Below are positions 1 through 8,863 of a stretch of DNA of 64,000 nucleotides, in pieces; within the stretch, counting starts at the first letter, position 1; the number at the start of each line of letters is the position of its first letter. The position numbers and the translations under genes were made by a program. The DNA is taken from NCBI GenBank assembly GCA_963701675.1, contig OY969623.1, positions 7,006,001-7,070,000 of the forward strand. Direction: 5' to 3'. The stretch comes from G963701675 sp963701675. GTDB taxonomy: Bacteria > Planctomycetota > Planctomycetia > Gemmatales > Gemmataceae. The notes beneath the pieces were generated by a model. It was not told the DNA's origin, did not search any database, and saw only the letters and a list, made by a program, of their open reading frames with translations.

Positions 1-2
1 GC

Positions 3-848
3 GAAGCCGGCGGCAAGGTGAAGATCGACAAGTTCGTCGTGGCGGGCGGATCGAAACGCGGCTGGACCACCTGGCTGACCGGCGCGGCCGATCCACGGGT
101 CGAAGCCATCGTGCCGATTGTCATCGATGTTGTGAACGTCACGCCGTCGATGCGGCATCACGGCGCCGTCTATGGTTTCTGGGCCAAAGCCGTCGGCGAC
201 TACGTCAACCACCGCATCATGGCGCGATCCAACGAGCCCCGGCTTGAACAACTCTATCGGGCGGTCGATCCGTATCACCATCGCGACCGGCTCACGATGC
301 CCAAGTACATCGTGAACGCAAGCGGCGACCAGTTCTTCTGCCCCGATTCGTCGCAGTTTTACTTCGATGATCTCAAGGGCGAAAAGCTCCTACGTTATGT
401 TCCGAACGCCGACCACTCGTTGAAAGGGAGCGACGCGGTGCAAACCATCGCGGCGTTTTATCAGATGATTCTGAGCGGCACGCCGCGGCCGAAAGTTTCG
501 TGGACGTTCGAAAAAGACGGCTCCATTCGTGCGCAGGCCGATCAAAGTCCGAGGCAGGTTTTGTTATGGCACGCCACCAATCCGAAGGCCCGTGATTTCC
601 GCATGGATACCATCGGCAAGGCGTATGTAAGTGAAGAGCTTAAACGGGAACCGGACGGCTCGTACGTCGGTAAGATTAATCCGCCGAAGGAAGGATGGAC
701 GGCCTACTTCATCGAGATGACATTCGATTCCGGCGCGAAGTACCCGTTGAAACTTACTACGTCGGTGCGCGTGACGCCGGGCAAACTACCGTTTGCGGAC
801 GCCGATCCGAGCAAGTTGCCTTATGAGACCAAGGCCGTGGTCAAGTAA
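3..848 (+). CDS. PhoPQ-activated pathogenicity-related family protein (5' partial)
   Basis: The reading frame is open from the window edge, so the true start lies upstream and this is the C-terminal part, about 281 residues. The serine-hydrolase-like nucleophile elbow GGSKRGWT lies near the visible N-terminus, followed by DPRVEAIVPIVIDV and a segment with YIVNASGDQFFCPDSSQFYFD, then NADHSL, which would carry the acidic and histidine partners of an alpha/beta-hydrolase. This pattern is typical of the PhoPQ_related (AprA-like) family, which is common in planctomycetes and poorly characterised. A beta-rich tail follows. The protein is probably secreted, but the signal peptide is outside the window. 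Substrate unknown. Confidence 0.85.
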   Translation, partial: EAGGKVKIDKFVVAGGSKRGWTTWLTGAADPRVEAIVPIVIDVVNVTPSMRHHGAVYGFWAKAVGDYVNHRIMARSNEPRLEQLYRAVDPYHHRDRLTMPKYIVNASGDQFFCPDSSQFYFDDLKGEKLLRYVPNADHSLKGSDAVQTIAAFYQMILSGTPRPKVSWTFEKDGSIRAQADQSPRQVLLWHATNPKARDFRMDTIGKAYVSEELKREPDGSYVGKINPPKEGWTAYFIEMTFDSGAKYPLKLTTSVRVTPGKLPFADADPSKLPYETKAVVK

Positions 849-859
849 GTGCGACGAGG

Positions 860-1132
860 TTACTTGCGTCGCGCTTTCGCGGGGCTTCGCCTGGCCTTCG
901 CGGCCACTGTCCGTTTCGAGCGCTTTGCCCCTCGGCCCGCGCAGCGCGCACTGGTGGATCTTCGACGAGCAGGCCGCTGCACGGTGACCCATTCCTTGCA
1001 ATGCGGACACTGTCGTTGATAGAAGATGGAACTGCCCCCGTCCTCCAATTTCGCTGTCAAGAACTCCGTTTCGGTATCGATTTCGAATTCTTTCCCACAC
1101 GGTCGTTCCGGACAGATTACCGTCGCCTGCAT
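860..1132 (-). CDS. Small zinc-ribbon protein with basic lysine/arginine-rich tail
   Basis: A 90-residue protein. The first half has two cysteine pairs, CPERPCGKEF and CPHCKEW, spaced as in a zinc ribbon. The second half is almost entirely Arg, Lys, Ala and Ser (RRRSTSARCAGRGAKRSKR and similar), which suggests binding to nucleic acid or to an acidic partner. The ATG at 1132 is chosen because AGAGGT lies just upstream on the minus strand; a longer in-frame extension to 1357 has no family-like sequence. It is convergent with the gene ending at 848. I do not recognise a named family; function unknown. Confidence 0.6.
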   Translation of the reverse strand: MQATVICPERPCGKEFEIDTETEFLTAKLEDGGSSIFYQRQCPHCKEWVTVQRPARRRSTSARCAGRGAKRSKRTVAAKARRSPAKARRK

Positions 1133-1459
1133 GTAGGCACCTCTAATACTGCTTCCAACATGGGCAGACAGGAATGTCTGCCCCACCAAGACTCGCGAAT
1201 CCAATACAAATCTTAGCAAACGGAGTGCGTTGACCGCGACAGGACTTAATGCAGATTTTTGTACGATCTCCATAGCCCAAACCCGACCGAGAGGCAGGCG
1301 CGCGCGTAGTAAGCTCCTCGCCGGAAAGGACTTCGGCAAAGTTTGCTTCGAGTGCACGATCGTGATTTAGGCTTAAGTGCCGACGGGCGTTTTCTCTCCA
1401 CTATTTGTGACGCCGTCGCAAAGGGAGTATTCCTCAAAGTCGCGCAAACACTCGTTCTC
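1133..1459. other. Intergenic stretch with one perfect hairpin
   Basis: About 330 bases between the divergently oriented zinc-ribbon and GNAT genes. The only structure I see is a perfect 9-bp hairpin at 1162-1183 (GGGCAGACA, loop GGAA, TGTCTGCCC), which resembles the GACA/TGTC hairpin at 10028-10053. Open frames here look like chance ones. A promoter for each flanking gene is expected, but I cannot point to a convincing -35/-10 pair. Confidence 0.5.
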
Positions 1460-2474
1460 ATGTCCAACGATTCACAACATGACGTTACGGTAGCCTACAG
1501 CGTGCGTCGCTTTCGGCCCGACGACGCACAAGGAGTGGGCGACTGTTTCCGGCGCGTCTACGGCGACAGCTACATACATCAGGAACTCTACGACCCGGAA
1601 GAGCTGATTCGCCAGAATCAGTCAGGCCAAACCATTTCTGTAGTCGCCGTCGAACCCAGCGGACGTGTTGTGGGGCATTACGCCTTGGAGCGGCCCGAGC
1701 TCGGCCGAATTGCCGAAGAAGGCGAGGCCCTGGTGCTGCCCGAATGCCGGCATCATCACCTCATGGAGGACATGCGTGGACTCCTGGAACAAGTGGCCCG
1801 GGAGATCGGGCTCACGGGACTGTTTGGATGGGCAGTTACCAATCACCTTTATTCCCAAAAGACCCACGACCGTTTCGGGCTGGCGCCCTGCGCCATTAGC
1901 CTCGGCGCTCTTCCGCGGACTTTTCACAACATGCCGGAACCGATGCCGCAGCGGCTAAGCGTACTTCTCGGCTACAAGTATCTCCAGCCGCCGGCCGAGT
2001 CGGTTGCCTACCTTCCGCCGCGCCATCGGCCGATCTGTGCACGCATCTACGAACAACTTCAGCTGACCGTCACCGTCAAGGACGGCGTGCCGGCGGCGGG
2101 AGTCGGGAAGATGACGGTCAGCGCGTCGCCCGAATTGCAGACGGCATTGATTCGAATAGAACGCATTGGCGCCGATACGGCGGCGAAGGTCTCACAGGAA
2201 CGACGAAAGGCGGTCGAACAGTCGGGTGCGGCTACGATGTTCCTTGAATTGCCTCTAGATGATGCATGTGCGCCGAATCTGTGCGAGTCGGCCGAAGCGG
2301 ATGGATTTTTCTTCAGCGGCATAGGTCGCTAGTTTTTCCAAAGAAGGCGATGCGCTTAGCCTTCAATTCCTTACCGAGCCGTTAGATATCTCGTTGGTGC
2401 AGATCGAAAATCCGCTTGCCAAGGAGTTAATCCAGTACATCGACCAGGAGCGCCGCCGCGGCAGCCGAGCCTGA
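1460..2474 (+). CDS. GNAT-family acetyltransferase-like protein, frameshifted near the 3' end
   Basis: Predicted N-acyltransferase. The ATG at 1460 begins MSNDSQHDVTVAYSVRRF; the N-terminal half matches the GNAT pattern (FRPDDAQGVGDCFRRVYGD, then VVAVEPSGRVVGHYAL). The second half is a further alpha/beta domain ending LCESAEADGFFFSGIGR, where the frame stops at 2330-2332. Reading resumes one base later as SFSKEGDALSLQFLTEP...NPLAKELIQYIDQE and ends at 2474. Removing one T at 2330 gives an uninterrupted protein of 337 residues. The tail is plainly coding and continues the family-like sequence, so either the sequence has an extra base or the gene is damaged. Substrate unknown. Confidence 0.7.
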
Positions 2475-2553
2475 CGATTCCACATTTGCTGGCGGGTCGG
2501 GGCTGGGATTCCCACTCCCCTAGATAGAACGCAATCGTTCCCGGAATAGGACT

Positions 2554-2989
2554 ATGTGGAAGCGTAACCCGAGCACAAACCTAGCCACCGCCCGTCCCGC
2601 AGAGAAACCTCGAGCAACTGAGCCGAAGTCGGTTACAGTTCTCATCAAGCCGCCGTCTGATCCGCGGCCGTTCTCGGTCAGCATTTTGACGCCATCGGAC
2701 GCTCACCAAGGCCCGGGTGCGCTGTGCCACATTACGGCGGACTTCATGTTGCTGGCGGCGCGCCACCATCGACCTGGATACCGCCGTGGTAATCGAACTT
2801 CCGCTTGAATGTCTGAAAGCCGGCGCCAGAAAGGCGTTGACGGGAGGCGTCTGCGCGTGCAAGCCACTGAGCGGCGACGGGACAGGTTCAACCTGGTTAC
2901 TCACTTGTCGATTGCAGCCGCCGCTCGACGCTGAGGAACTCGCCGTCATGCAGCGCTTCATACCGTCTTTACCGCGAACGCCAACCTGA
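2554..2989 (+). pseudogene. Decayed PilZ-like domain gene
   Basis: Two overlapping frames together resemble one planctomycete PilZ-type domain. The first frame carries VTVLIKPPSDPRPFSVSIL. After about position 2750 the signal moves to another frame with VVIELPLECLKAG and then STWLLTCRLQPPLDAEEL. The end aligns by eye with the intact relative at 37075-37490 (CWFIGCRLSRP-LSDEE). More than one shift seems needed and the conserved central glycine motif is not recoverable, so I regard it as a remnant rather than a single sequencing slip. Intact PilZ domains often bind cyclic-di-GMP. Confidence 0.45.
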
Positions 2990-3052
2990 CGATTGAGTAA
3001 GGCCTGTCCGACCCGTGCGGTTGGCGGCTGTGTTCGGCGTGCGCTCGAGACC

Positions 3053-3928
3053 TTATCCGGTTTCCGAATAATCCAATTTCAGCCCCAACAGCGTGCCGTC
3101 CGACAGCGCAACGCTCGCATAGTCGCCTAGCGCGCTCAACGAAAGCGCGACCGCCGGGCTGTCGACGATGTAGGCGCCGATGGACGTGCCGTTCAAATCA
3201 AGCACCTGTAGGCGATCGGCCAACCCCGCCGTTAGAATCACACCGCCCTCATACGACACGGCCGCCAGCCTGCAGGGGTCCGGCGCCGTTTGTCGCACCT
3301 GCCGTTTGCCGTCAAGTGAATACCATTGCAGGCCTTCGGAATAACAGGCGAGTAGAATGCGCTCACCGTTGCCGCTCACGGCCAACGCGCCGATGTGGGC
3401 GACAAGGCCGTCGCGCCACAGCCACTTTCCGTCCATATCGAAACAACCGACGACGCCGTAGTCGGCACATGCCAATAGGCACGGGGCCGATGGGACAAAC
3501 GCCAGATGATGAAACGGGCGTGGACTTTGAACGCTGAACACCGTAGCCGCGTCTCGATCATAAACGTGTAATCCACCGTTCGCATCGGAAACCGCAAGGA
3601 ACTGGCCAAAGGAATCGAGGGCCAGAGTGACCGCCCCACGTGGCACAGCCGTTTGCCACGCCGTCGTCAGATCGGGTTTCAGCCACCAAACCTCGCCGCG
3701 GCTGCCGCATACGGCATATGCAGAGCCGTCGTCGGCACAGCTGGCGGCGGCGAGCCGACCTGGCGGCTGCACTTGGCCTTGGAGGTTTCCGTTCTGATCG
3801 AACAGGTAGAGCCAGTCTTTCTCGTCCCAGACGAGGACTCGGAGTCGTTCGCGCGCGGTCGCCAATCCACGCAAGGACTGCGGCATCCGGCGAGACCAGA
3901 ACGGTCGGAAAGTCACCGAGGAAATCAC
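3053..3928 (-). CDS. Beta-propeller protein (WD40/PQQ-like repeats)
   Basis: About 291 residues of repeated four-strand blades: VLVWDEKDWLYLFDQNG, SAYAVCGSRGEVWWL, GQFLAVSDANGGLHVYD, CLLACADYGVVGCFDMDG, ERILLACYSEGLQWYSLDG, VILTAGLADRLQVLDLNG and DYASVALSDGTLLGLKL. Seven such units would close one propeller. No signal peptide or catalytic motif is visible. The start codon overlaps the stop of the upstream S41 protease by four bases (3925-3928), so the two are probably translated together. An alternative start is the ATG 14 codons in. Its role may be as a sensor or scaffold working with the protease; this is inference from the overlap only. Confidence 0.75.
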   Translation of the reverse strand: MISSVTFRPFWSRRMPQSLRGLATARERLRVLVWDEKDWLYLFDQNGNLQGQVQPPGRLAAASCADDGSAYAVCGSRGEVWWLKPDLTTAWQTAVPRGAVTLALDSFGQFLAVSDANGGLHVYDRDAATVFSVQSPRPFHHLAFVPSAPCLLACADYGVVGCFDMDGKWLWRDGLVAHIGALAVSGNGERILLACYSEGLQWYSLDGKRQVRQTAPDPCRLAAVSYEGGVILTAGLADRLQVLDLNGTSIGAYIVDSPAVALSLSALGDYASVALSDGTLLGLKLDYSETG

Positions 3929-5523
3929 GGCCGCATTTCGACCAATCGCAAGGCCACTTGGATCGCAACGAGAAGTTGATTGTCTGCCATGCTGATCGGC
4001 GACCGTTCGACAACGAGGTCCGGCGTCACGCCTTTTACCGTATAGGGCGCCGATCCCGGCGAAAGGAAACGCGCCAGAGTAACGCGGACTCCCGAGCGGG
4101 CCGACTTAAGCTCCAGCACGCGCTGCACGGACCACTTTCCAAAAGTCGGTTCGCCGACCAGGGTCGCTCGATGATGCGAGTGGAGCGCGCCGGCGACGAC
4201 TTCCGCCGCACTCGCCGTCTCGTTGTCGACCAACACCACCAGCGGTAACTGTAAGGCGCCGGCATGCGACGCCTTGTAGACACGGACGTGCTCTGGTACA
4301 TGGCTCTCGGTGGTGACGATTACTTTACCCTCGGGAAGGAAACGCTCCGCAACCTGAATGGCCGCGGGGAGGTAGCCGCCGGGATTCCCACGAATGTCGA
4401 CAATGAGCACCTTCATGCCGAGCATCTCAAGACGCATCAGGGCATCGTCCAGTTCGTGCGCGGTGTTCTTGTGGAAGTTAGTGATCTGGAAGTATCCGAC
4501 GCCCGGTTGTTCAGGAAGGATTTGCGCTTGGGTGACGCTGGGGGTTCGAGTCGTTTCCCGGGCCAATGTGATGCCTTCTTGAAGGGGCGCTCCTTCGCGA
4601 TGGATTTTCAATTCCACGGAGCTGCCGTCTTCACCGTGGAGCACCTCATCCAGCATCTCTTCGGACGGATCGGTAATGGCCTTGCCGTCGACGTGAGTAA
4701 TTTGATCGCCGGCTTCGATACCGGCTCGCGCAGCAGGACTTCCCATCTGAATTCGTGACACCAAGACCTTGCCGCCACGAATCGTCACGTCGATGCCGAC
4801 GCCGGCGCGCTCGCCTTCCAGCGAGGCGTACACTTCTGCCAACTGACTCGGCGTCAAGTAAAGCGTATGTTCGTCCAAGCCGTGACAGGCGCCGCAGGCA
4901 AACTCGAAAACCGTGACCACGGGTTCTAGCCCGATGGCGTTGCGTGCGGTCTGGGCGATGCGCGTGATCTCCGTTTCGAGCTCGCGCTGGTTTTGAATCA
5001 AGCGGCCGTCCCACTGATCCTTCAATTGTTGGCTCAGTGCCTGGACGGACGTGATCGAAATTATGGGTGAAAGCCGTTCCTGGCGGAAGATGTCGTTGCC
5101 GAGTGCCAGGCGTAGTTCATCCAGCCCGTTGTGAAAGACTCGCGTCAGATCAGTCTTTTCCGGATCGACATAATGGCCGCGCAGCTTGTTGAGGATCTCG
5201 CGATAGATCAGGAACGACGTGCGGAGGTCTTGTTCGGCCAGTTGCTCGCGGTAGCTTGGATCGCGATGTCGCTGCACCAGAATCGCCAGCCGATGGCAGC
5301 GTTGGAATCGCTTCCGATATTCGACGTGAGTTCGGTCTTTGGCCAAGAGCTGGGCGTAACTGTCCCGCGCCTTGTCCCAGAGTCCGGCCTTTTCAGCACG
5401 TTCCGCCGCCTCGTGCAGGTCGACGACGACTGCGTCGGCATGAGCCCCATAAACAACGAGCATCGTGCAAAATACAGCGGCCCAAGATGATAGCCACCGA
5501 TTCGACGCTCGTAGTTGGAGCAA
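3925..5523 (-). CDS. S41 family C-terminal processing peptidase with PDZ domain
   Basis: Periplasmic serine protease of the CtpA/tail-specific type. I choose a TTG start at 5523 because GGAGGT lies about seven bases upstream and it places a signal peptide (WLSSWAAVFCTMLVVYGAHADA) at the N-terminus; the frame stays open to 5613. Next comes a helical region, then FACGACHGLDEHTLYLTP, a PDZ domain (GVGIDVTIRGGKVLV...AGIEAGDQITHVDGK) and the S41 core (VLIVDIRGNPGGYL). The catalytic serine is in DNETASAAEVV and the lysine in PTFGKWSVQ. The CGACH sequence fits a CxxCH haem motif but sits where relatives have GACN-like sequence, so it may be fortuitous. Coupled to the downstream propeller gene. Confidence 0.88.
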   Translation of the reverse strand: MLQLRASNRWLSSWAAVFCTMLVVYGAHADAVVVDLHEAAERAEKAGLWDKARDSYAQLLAKDRTHVEYRKRFQRCHRLAILVQRHRDPSYREQLAEQDLRTSFLIYREILNKLRGHYVDPEKTDLTRVFHNGLDELRLALGNDIFRQERLSPIISITSVQALSQQLKDQWDGRLIQNQRELETEITRIAQTARNAIGLEPVVTVFEFACGACHGLDEHTLYLTPSQLAEVYASLEGERAGVGIDVTIRGGKVLVSRIQMGSPAARAGIEAGDQITHVDGKAITDPSEEMLDEVLHGEDGSSVELKIHREGAPLQEGITLARETTRTPSVTQAQILPEQPGVGYFQITNFHKNTAHELDDALMRLEMLGMKVLIVDIRGNPGGYLPAAIQVAERFLPEGKVIVTTESHVPEHVRVYKASHAGALQLPLVVLVDNETASAAEVVAGALHSHHRATLVGEPTFGKWSVQRVLELKSARSGVRVTLARFLSPGSAPYTVKGVTPDLVVERSPISMADNQLLVAIQVALRLVEMRP

Positions 5524-5682
5524 CTCACACCTCCATGTGAAACAAGGACGGTGCCGGCGTACACATGCAGTATAGCCGCCCAACTCATGCCTCGTCAAAC
5601 AGACGATTGACATTGTTACATGGTTTTTACCTTGGAGGAGGTTGGTGCAAAAATTCGCGGTTAGGAATTTGCTCCCGGTACG

Positions 5683-6882
5683 CTACGGACTCTTCTGTGA
5701 ATCTTCGGCCTCGATCTCTGTTAGGATCTTTCGCCACGCTTCGCCATCGTGACCATCGTCCGCAGCCCAGCGCTTCAGCATTTCGGGACCACCGGGCAGC
5801 AGGGCAATCTTTCGAGCCAGATCCTTTTTGGCATCGGTTCCGTGGAACTGAAACCGGTTCGTACGAATCCGATCCACCTTGTGCAAGTAAATGTCCACCA
5901 CCCATGGTGCGATGGGTTGTTGGCCGAGCGCGCCCAGGACGACTTCGATCTTAGGTTGCAGTTCGGCGTGTAGCGGCGGAGGTTCCCAGATTAGCGGATA
6001 TTCGGACCGGTCCCGTCGCGACATCTCGGCCAATGCTTCGGGAATCTTGCCTTCTTCAAACAATGCTTCGACTTCACGTTTGCGCATCATCGCCGGCTGA
6101 GTAGCCGGCAGAATCGGCGCCCAAATCAGTACCGACGCCAGCGCGAGCATCATTAGCCCGTTGAACCGAGAAGAAGATTGTTGCTCCAAGGGACCCTGCC
6201 AGGCGAGGTCCTTTCGAGTCAGTGCGTAACCGAAGCCGATGAGCCAGAGCGGTAGGGAGAAAATACCGGCTTGCAGCACGAGGCACGCCGCTTCACGCTT
6301 TAGCGACTCGTTGTCCGACATCATCAAGCCACCCATCATGTCGAGAAGCGGCCACGGCAAGAAGCTCAATCCGATCAGCGCTTCTACGTCAGCGAGGAGC
6401 ATGACGACGCCTGCCGCCGCAAACCACGGATAATTCATGAGCACGGATGTTACGCGGATCATCAATCCTACGCGCCATAACGCAACTAGGCCAAGCGTCC
6501 ACAGATTGGCCGAGGTGGCTTGAAACGGCGTTAGAAAACGTTCGTAAGGAATAACGTAGAGCCATGCGATCGGGCCAGTCATCCAAAACAATCCCAAGAA
6601 CATCAGGTACGCGGCACCGAAGGAGGGGGCTGGTTTCGCACTCTTCGCCTTGAGAATTCCAAAGGACACGCAAAAGAGAAGGAATGAAGCCACGAGCGAC
6701 ACGGCGAATGGGATCAGTAGATACCACGGCTCGTGGAGCAGGTCTTCTTGATCGTATTCGCGAGCGATGCCCGCCGAAAGAACGAAAACGCCGCCGACAA
6801 GGACCGCCTGCCGATCGGCGGCGATATCGAGAATCGCCTGCCGATCGCCGATCAAGAATCGAAACCAGGTTCGGATGGACAC
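5683..6882 (-). CDS. Multi-pass membrane protein of unknown function
   Basis: About 399 residues from a GTG at 6882 preceded by GAGG. At least six hydrophobic segments are visible, for example AVLVGGVFVLSAG, YLLIPFAVSLVASFLLFCVS, AAYLMFLGLFWMTGPIAWLY, FAAAGVVMLLADVEALIGL, LVLQAGIFSLPLWLIGFGYAL and LMMLALASVLIWAPIL. A soluble C-terminal region of about 110 residues follows. A stronger ribosome site (AAGGAG) precedes an ATG at 6976, but that ATG is in a different frame; the peptide read from it, MGREVVVFPASKF, looks coding, so a one-base frameshift between 6882 and 6976 is possible. I do not recognise the family. Confidence 0.65.
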   Translation of the reverse strand: MSIRTWFRFLIGDRQAILDIAADRQAVLVGGVFVLSAGIAREYDQEDLLHEPWYLLIPFAVSLVASFLLFCVSFGILKAKSAKPAPSFGAAYLMFLGLFWMTGPIAWLYVIPYERFLTPFQATSANLWTLGLVALWRVGLMIRVTSVLMNYPWFAAAGVVMLLADVEALIGLSFLPWPLLDMMGGLMMSDNESLKREAACLVLQAGIFSLPLWLIGFGYALTRKDLAWQGPLEQQSSSRFNGLMMLALASVLIWAPILPATQPAMMRKREVEALFEEGKIPEALAEMSRRDRSEYPLIWEPPPLHAELQPKIEVVLGALGQQPIAPWVVDIYLHKVDRIRTNRFQFHGTDAKKDLARKIALLPGGPEMLKRWAADDGHDGEAWRKILTEIEAEDSQKSP

Positions 6883-7012
6883 GCTCGCAACCTCGGATTT
6901 CGCCGCCAGGTTTCCCGCCGAAGTGCCGGGCGGCGACAAACTTGCTCGCCGGAAAAACAACCACCTCGCGGCCCATGTCTCCTTCTTAAGTCAGCGATAG
7001 AATAAAAGCGTC

Positions 7013-7315
7013 ATGGCAACCCAAATCTCGATCCCCCGTGATCGGTTGGCATCGTTTTGCCGGCGTCATCGCATTCGCAAGTTGGCCTTATACGGGTCGG
7101 TGCTGCGGGACGATTTCCGACCGGACAGCGATGTGGACGTGCTGGTTGAGTTTGAGCCCGACCATGTGGTAGGCCTGCGCATTGTAGACATTGAGCAGGA
7201 GCTATCTGAGATTCTCGGCGGCCATCGAGTCGACTTGGTAGCAGAGAAGTATCTGAATCCGCGGCTCCGAGAGCGCGTACTGGCCGATGCGGAGGTCCAG
7301 TATGCAGAAGGATGA
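7013..7315 (+). CDS. mntA: MntA-type minimal nucleotidyltransferase (antitoxin)
   Basis: A 100-residue minimal nucleotidyltransferase. The signature is LALYGSVLRDDF followed by DSDVDVLVEF, giving the GS-x10-DxD active site, with a third acidic residue expected in HRVDLVAEK. In characterised MntA/HepT modules MntA modifies the HEPN toxin HepT with AMP and so neutralises it. The downstream gene is a HepT-like protein overlapping by 14 bases, as expected for the pair. It is divergent from the membrane protein gene before it. Confidence 0.88.
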   Translation: MATQISIPRDRLASFCRRHRIRKLALYGSVLRDDFRPDSDVDVLVEFEPDHVVGLRIVDIEQELSEILGGHRVDLVAEKYLNPRLRERVLADAEVQYAEG

Positions 7316-7645
7316 CCTGGTTTACGCTGGCCACATGCTGGATACGGGTCGCAAAGCAATGAGTAAGATCGGCGGAAGAACGCGCGCGGACTACGATCAG
7401 GATGAGAACCTGCGCATGGCACTGGCACACCTGATTCAGGTTTTGGGAGAGGCGGCTCGCCGCGTGTCGCCGGCGTTTCAACAAGCCCACGCTGAAATTC
7501 CCTGGAAACAGATCATTGGAATGCGACACAAGTTGTCCACGACTACCTTCATGTCGACTACGACATCGTCTGGGATGTCGTGACCGCCGACCTGCCTCCG
7601 CTCGTTTCCCACTTGGAGAAGTTAGTGCCTCCACTGTCGGCCTAG
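7302..7645 (+). CDS. hepT: HepT-like HEPN ribonuclease toxin (DUF86), frameshifted
   Basis: Partner of the MntA protein. From the ATG at 7302 the frame reads MQKDDLVYAGHMLDTGRKA...NLRMALAHLIQVLGEAARRVS...IGMRHKL, then leaves the family pattern at about 7535. The next frame continues VHDYLHVDYDIVWDVV...LEKLVPPLSA and stops at 7645. Adding one G at 7535 restores a 114-residue HepT and joins the conserved HEPN motif RHKLVHDY (R-x4-H plus the tyrosine that MntA modifies). As written, the shift cuts through the active-site motif, so the toxin would be inactive. Confidence 0.75.
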
Positions 7646-7696
7646 ACGCGAGTGCGGCGGCCGACGACAACGGGCACGGCCTCCAACGCGAAGAGC

Positions 7697-8119
<423 letters not shown>

Positions 8120-8135
8120 CGGACGTTATGAGCTA

Positions 8136-8750
8136 TTATGTCTGCCGCACCATGATGGCAAACCAGGCTTTTGGCCCGCCTTCGCTGAACGTGAATTGGG
8201 TTGCCTTCGGATTCACTTCAAAGCGGCAGGGCTGGATCGACTCCACCTGCCAGCCGGGTGCAAAAGCGTCGGCTAGTTCGTTCTTTGACACCCGGCGCGG
8301 GCCCTGCGTGCCCGGCTCCTCGTCGCTAAAGCACATGAGAAACAGGCGACCACCGAGCCGGAGGACCGTTCGCAATCCCTCAACGTAGCGGCGGCGGTCA
8401 TCGTCGCCAAAGACGTGGAAAAGCCCGCAGTCGATGACGTTGTCGAATCGTTCGTTCCAGTCGCTCAGGGTTAAAGCATCTTTGACGTGGAACGTGGCAT
8501 TGAGGCCGCGCTCCGAAGCTTTTTGGCGGGCCCGGTCAATCGGTCCCGGCAGATAATCGATACCGATAACGGTGTTCCCTCGAGCGGCGAAGAACAGGGC
8601 GTTTTCACCCGTGCCGCAGCCCGCATCCAAGATTGCACCACGGATTCGATCGGCGGCGTCGCGAAACGGTTGCTGGGGACCGCCGATATCCCATGGAGCT
8701 TCCGCCGCATAGAGGTTTTCGAAAGTCTCACGGGTCGGGATATCGCTCAT
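8136..8750 (-). CDS. Class I SAM-dependent methyltransferase
   Basis: 204 residues from the ATG at 8750, preceded by AAGAGG on the minus strand. The SAM-binding motif I is ILDAGCGTGENALFFAARG, followed by VIGIDYLPGPIDRARQKA (motif II region), FHVKDALTLSDW and NVIDCGLFHVFGDDDR (motif IV region). Opening residues FENLYAAEAPWDIGGPQ resemble the thiopurine methyltransferase-like group. A longer in-frame extension to 8801 has no ribosome site. Substrate unknown. It lies 16 bases upstream of the yjbQ gene. Confidence 0.85.
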   Translation of the reverse strand: MSDIPTRETFENLYAAEAPWDIGGPQQPFRDAADRIRGAILDAGCGTGENALFFAARGNTVIGIDYLPGPIDRARQKASERGLNATFHVKDALTLSDWNERFDNVIDCGLFHVFGDDDRRRYVEGLRTVLRLGGRLFLMCFSDEEPGTQGPRRVSKNELADAFAPGWQVESIQPCRFEVNPKATQFTFSEGGPKAWFAIMVRQT

Positions 8751-8804
8751 GTGAAATCCTCTTGGCGGGACCACCTGCAACATTCTACCATCAGTGCGCA
8801 AAAA

Positions 8805-8843
8805 CTAAGCCGCAAGCGGCAGAGATTGCCGCTTGCGGCTTAG
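8805..8843. repeat. Perfect 17-bp inverted repeat (GCCGCAAGCGGC type)
   Basis: CTAAGCCGCAAGCGGCA and its exact reverse complement flank a GAGAT loop. It lies in the gap between the 5' end of the methyltransferase and the 3' end of the cupredoxin gene, both on the minus strand, so it could end cupredoxin transcription's upstream neighbour only if read from the plus strand; no T tract follows. Parts of the same sequence occur at about 21766 and 24040, so it looks like a dispersed palindromic element. Confidence 0.75.
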
Positions 8844-8863
8844 TAGATGAGATAAATCTGTCG

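Noticed and set aside
2554..2808. Functional small protein from 2554
   Set aside because: The frame keeps the PilZ-like pattern only in its first half; the rest matches no family and the signal moves to another frame.
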